Source: an uncultured Spirochaetia bacterium (GTDB lineage Bacteria; Spirochaetota; Brachyspiria; Brachyspirales; Brachyspiraceae). Taken from it: a stretch of DNA of 35,079 nucleotides. Under the pieces are notes generated by a model that was not told the DNA's origin, ran no database searches, and saw nothing but the letters and a program-made list of their open reading frames with translations. The stretch is from the NCBI GenBank assembly GCA_947040495.1, contig CAMRBQ010000016.1, positions 1-35,079 of the forward strand. Reading direction: 5' to 3'. Both the position numbers and the translations under genes were made by a program. Position 1 is the stretch's first letter; every line of letters begins with the position of its first letter. This document shows, piece by piece, positions 34,598-35,079 of the stretch.

Positions 34598-35079
34598 TTA
34601 ATAAAATATGTCTCTACCTTGTTTTTTTAGTTTTTCATAACCTATTGAATTAATAACATTAAAAAAATTATCTGTATTTGACAAATCATTCCAAGTATAA
34701 TTTATATAATTAGAAGTTGAAAATTTATTTTTTTTATCCTGTTCAAAAATCCAAATACCTTCGCTTGATGAAAGAATTATGAGTTTTGCCCCCAAACGTA
34801 AAGCATAGCTTTTTGCCTGATAAAATGCATTTTCTAATTGCTTAGTATTAAGTATATCATATTTCAAATATACATTTTTTAATCTATATCCCCTCTTTCT
34901 TCAATAAGTAGTATCTCAAAACCATTTATTACATCAGATATACCATTTTTTTCACTTGCTCCTAATATACGTGTTTTGAGTATTTTCCAGAAAATCTTAC
35001 CTTCGCATCCTTTGACGTTGCAAACTTCTTTAGAAAACTTAATTATTCTTGTGTAAGAGAAACATCTATCCATTCCCAA
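34598..35079 (-). pseudogene. Frameshifted gene with nuclease-like C-terminal region (partial)
   Basis: The gene enters from the right edge. Its first frame (35079 to 34879) ends NGFEILLIEERGDID-stop. The neighbouring frame reads ERGYRLKNVYLKYDILNTKQ and then LENAFYQAKSYALRLGAKLI, to a stop at 34598. The two join naturally if one G is added to, or two removed from, the GGGG tract in AGAGGGGATAT (near 34887-34890). The pattern L-E-N-A-x-x-Q-A-K-S-Y-A-x-x-L-G-A-K followed by GIWIFEQ resembles the end of PD-(D/E)XK-type N-domains of restriction enzymes, where the same helix-strand pairing occurs; this is weak. There is no good start for the downstream part alone (TTG only, no ribosome site). Either a pseudogene, a phase-variable G tract or a sequencing error. 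Confidence 0.5.

Noticed and set aside
1-35079. CRISPR arrays, tRNA or rRNA genes, intact insertion sequences
   Set aside because: Looked for regularly spaced repeats, cloverleaf-like GTTCRANYC arms and transposase motifs; none seen by eye.

Overview
The window is a very AT-rich stretch (visibly around 30% G+C, rich in ATA and AAA codons) from an anaerobic, diderm-type bacterium. Evidence for this is two lipoprotein-type sugar-binding proteins, a SPOR-domain exported protein, several TPR proteins, oxygen-sensitive glycyl radical chemistry, and coding style. A Brachyspira-like spirochaete is my best guess, but this is inference from composition and gene style, not from a marker gene. No rRNA, tRNA, CRISPR array or intact insertion sequence was seen.

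Left part (1-15.4 kb) is mixed housekeeping and envelope genes: the last codons of a probable infB, an unrecognised ORF, a DUF1385 membrane protein, then a small disturbed patch (1.8-3.9 kb). That patch holds a RimI-like acetyltransferase, a nucleotidyltransferase, a broken second acetyltransferase copy sharing a nearly identical 125-bp block, and gene remnants. Next come a galactokinase homologue that has lost the canonical catalytic Asp and phosphate loop, a small gene split at an A-AAA-AAA slippery heptamer, a large exported protein, and an apparent operon of an acidic tail-anchored protein, a TrkH/KtrB potassium transporter and a TPR protein. An AI-2E family permease, a TPR protein with an 11-residue coiled-coil repeat, a TPR-SPOR protein and a DUF368 (PopT-type) transporter follow.

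Middle part (15.4-23.9 kb, minus strand) is a complete L-fucose module, transcribed fucA-fucK-fucI-ABC ATPase-permease-binding protein-fucU behind a good promoter. It would import L-fucose, set the anomer (FucU), isomerise (FucI), phosphorylate (FucK-like) and cleave it (FucA) to DHAP and L-lactaldehyde. No lactaldehyde reductase is visible.

Right part (24.0-34.5 kb) is a second, more unusual catabolic module built around a divergent promoter region. An FGGY sugar/polyol kinase and a divergent DeoC-family aldolase lie to the left (minus). A GntR/UTRA regulator, a xylose-type ABC importer (binding protein, ATPase, permease), a glycyl-radical-enzyme activase and a glycyl radical enzyme (GRE) lie to the right (plus). 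A 14-bp motif (13/14 identical) sits just downstream of the promoter on both arms and is a candidate operator, which ties the two arms into one regulon. The GRE has Cys-Gln-Asp where the characterised GRE dehydratases have Cys-x-Glu, so its substrate is probably not glycerol or propanediol. Transporter + kinase + GRE + DeoC-type aldolase suggests radical-based catabolism of a pentitol or anhydro-pentitol: for example pentitol-5-phosphate, dehydrated to 2-deoxypentose-5-phosphate, cleaved to acetaldehyde and glyceraldehyde-3-phosphate. This is the best candidate for an undescribed system here.

The right edge holds a frameshifted minus-strand gene with a nuclease-like tail.
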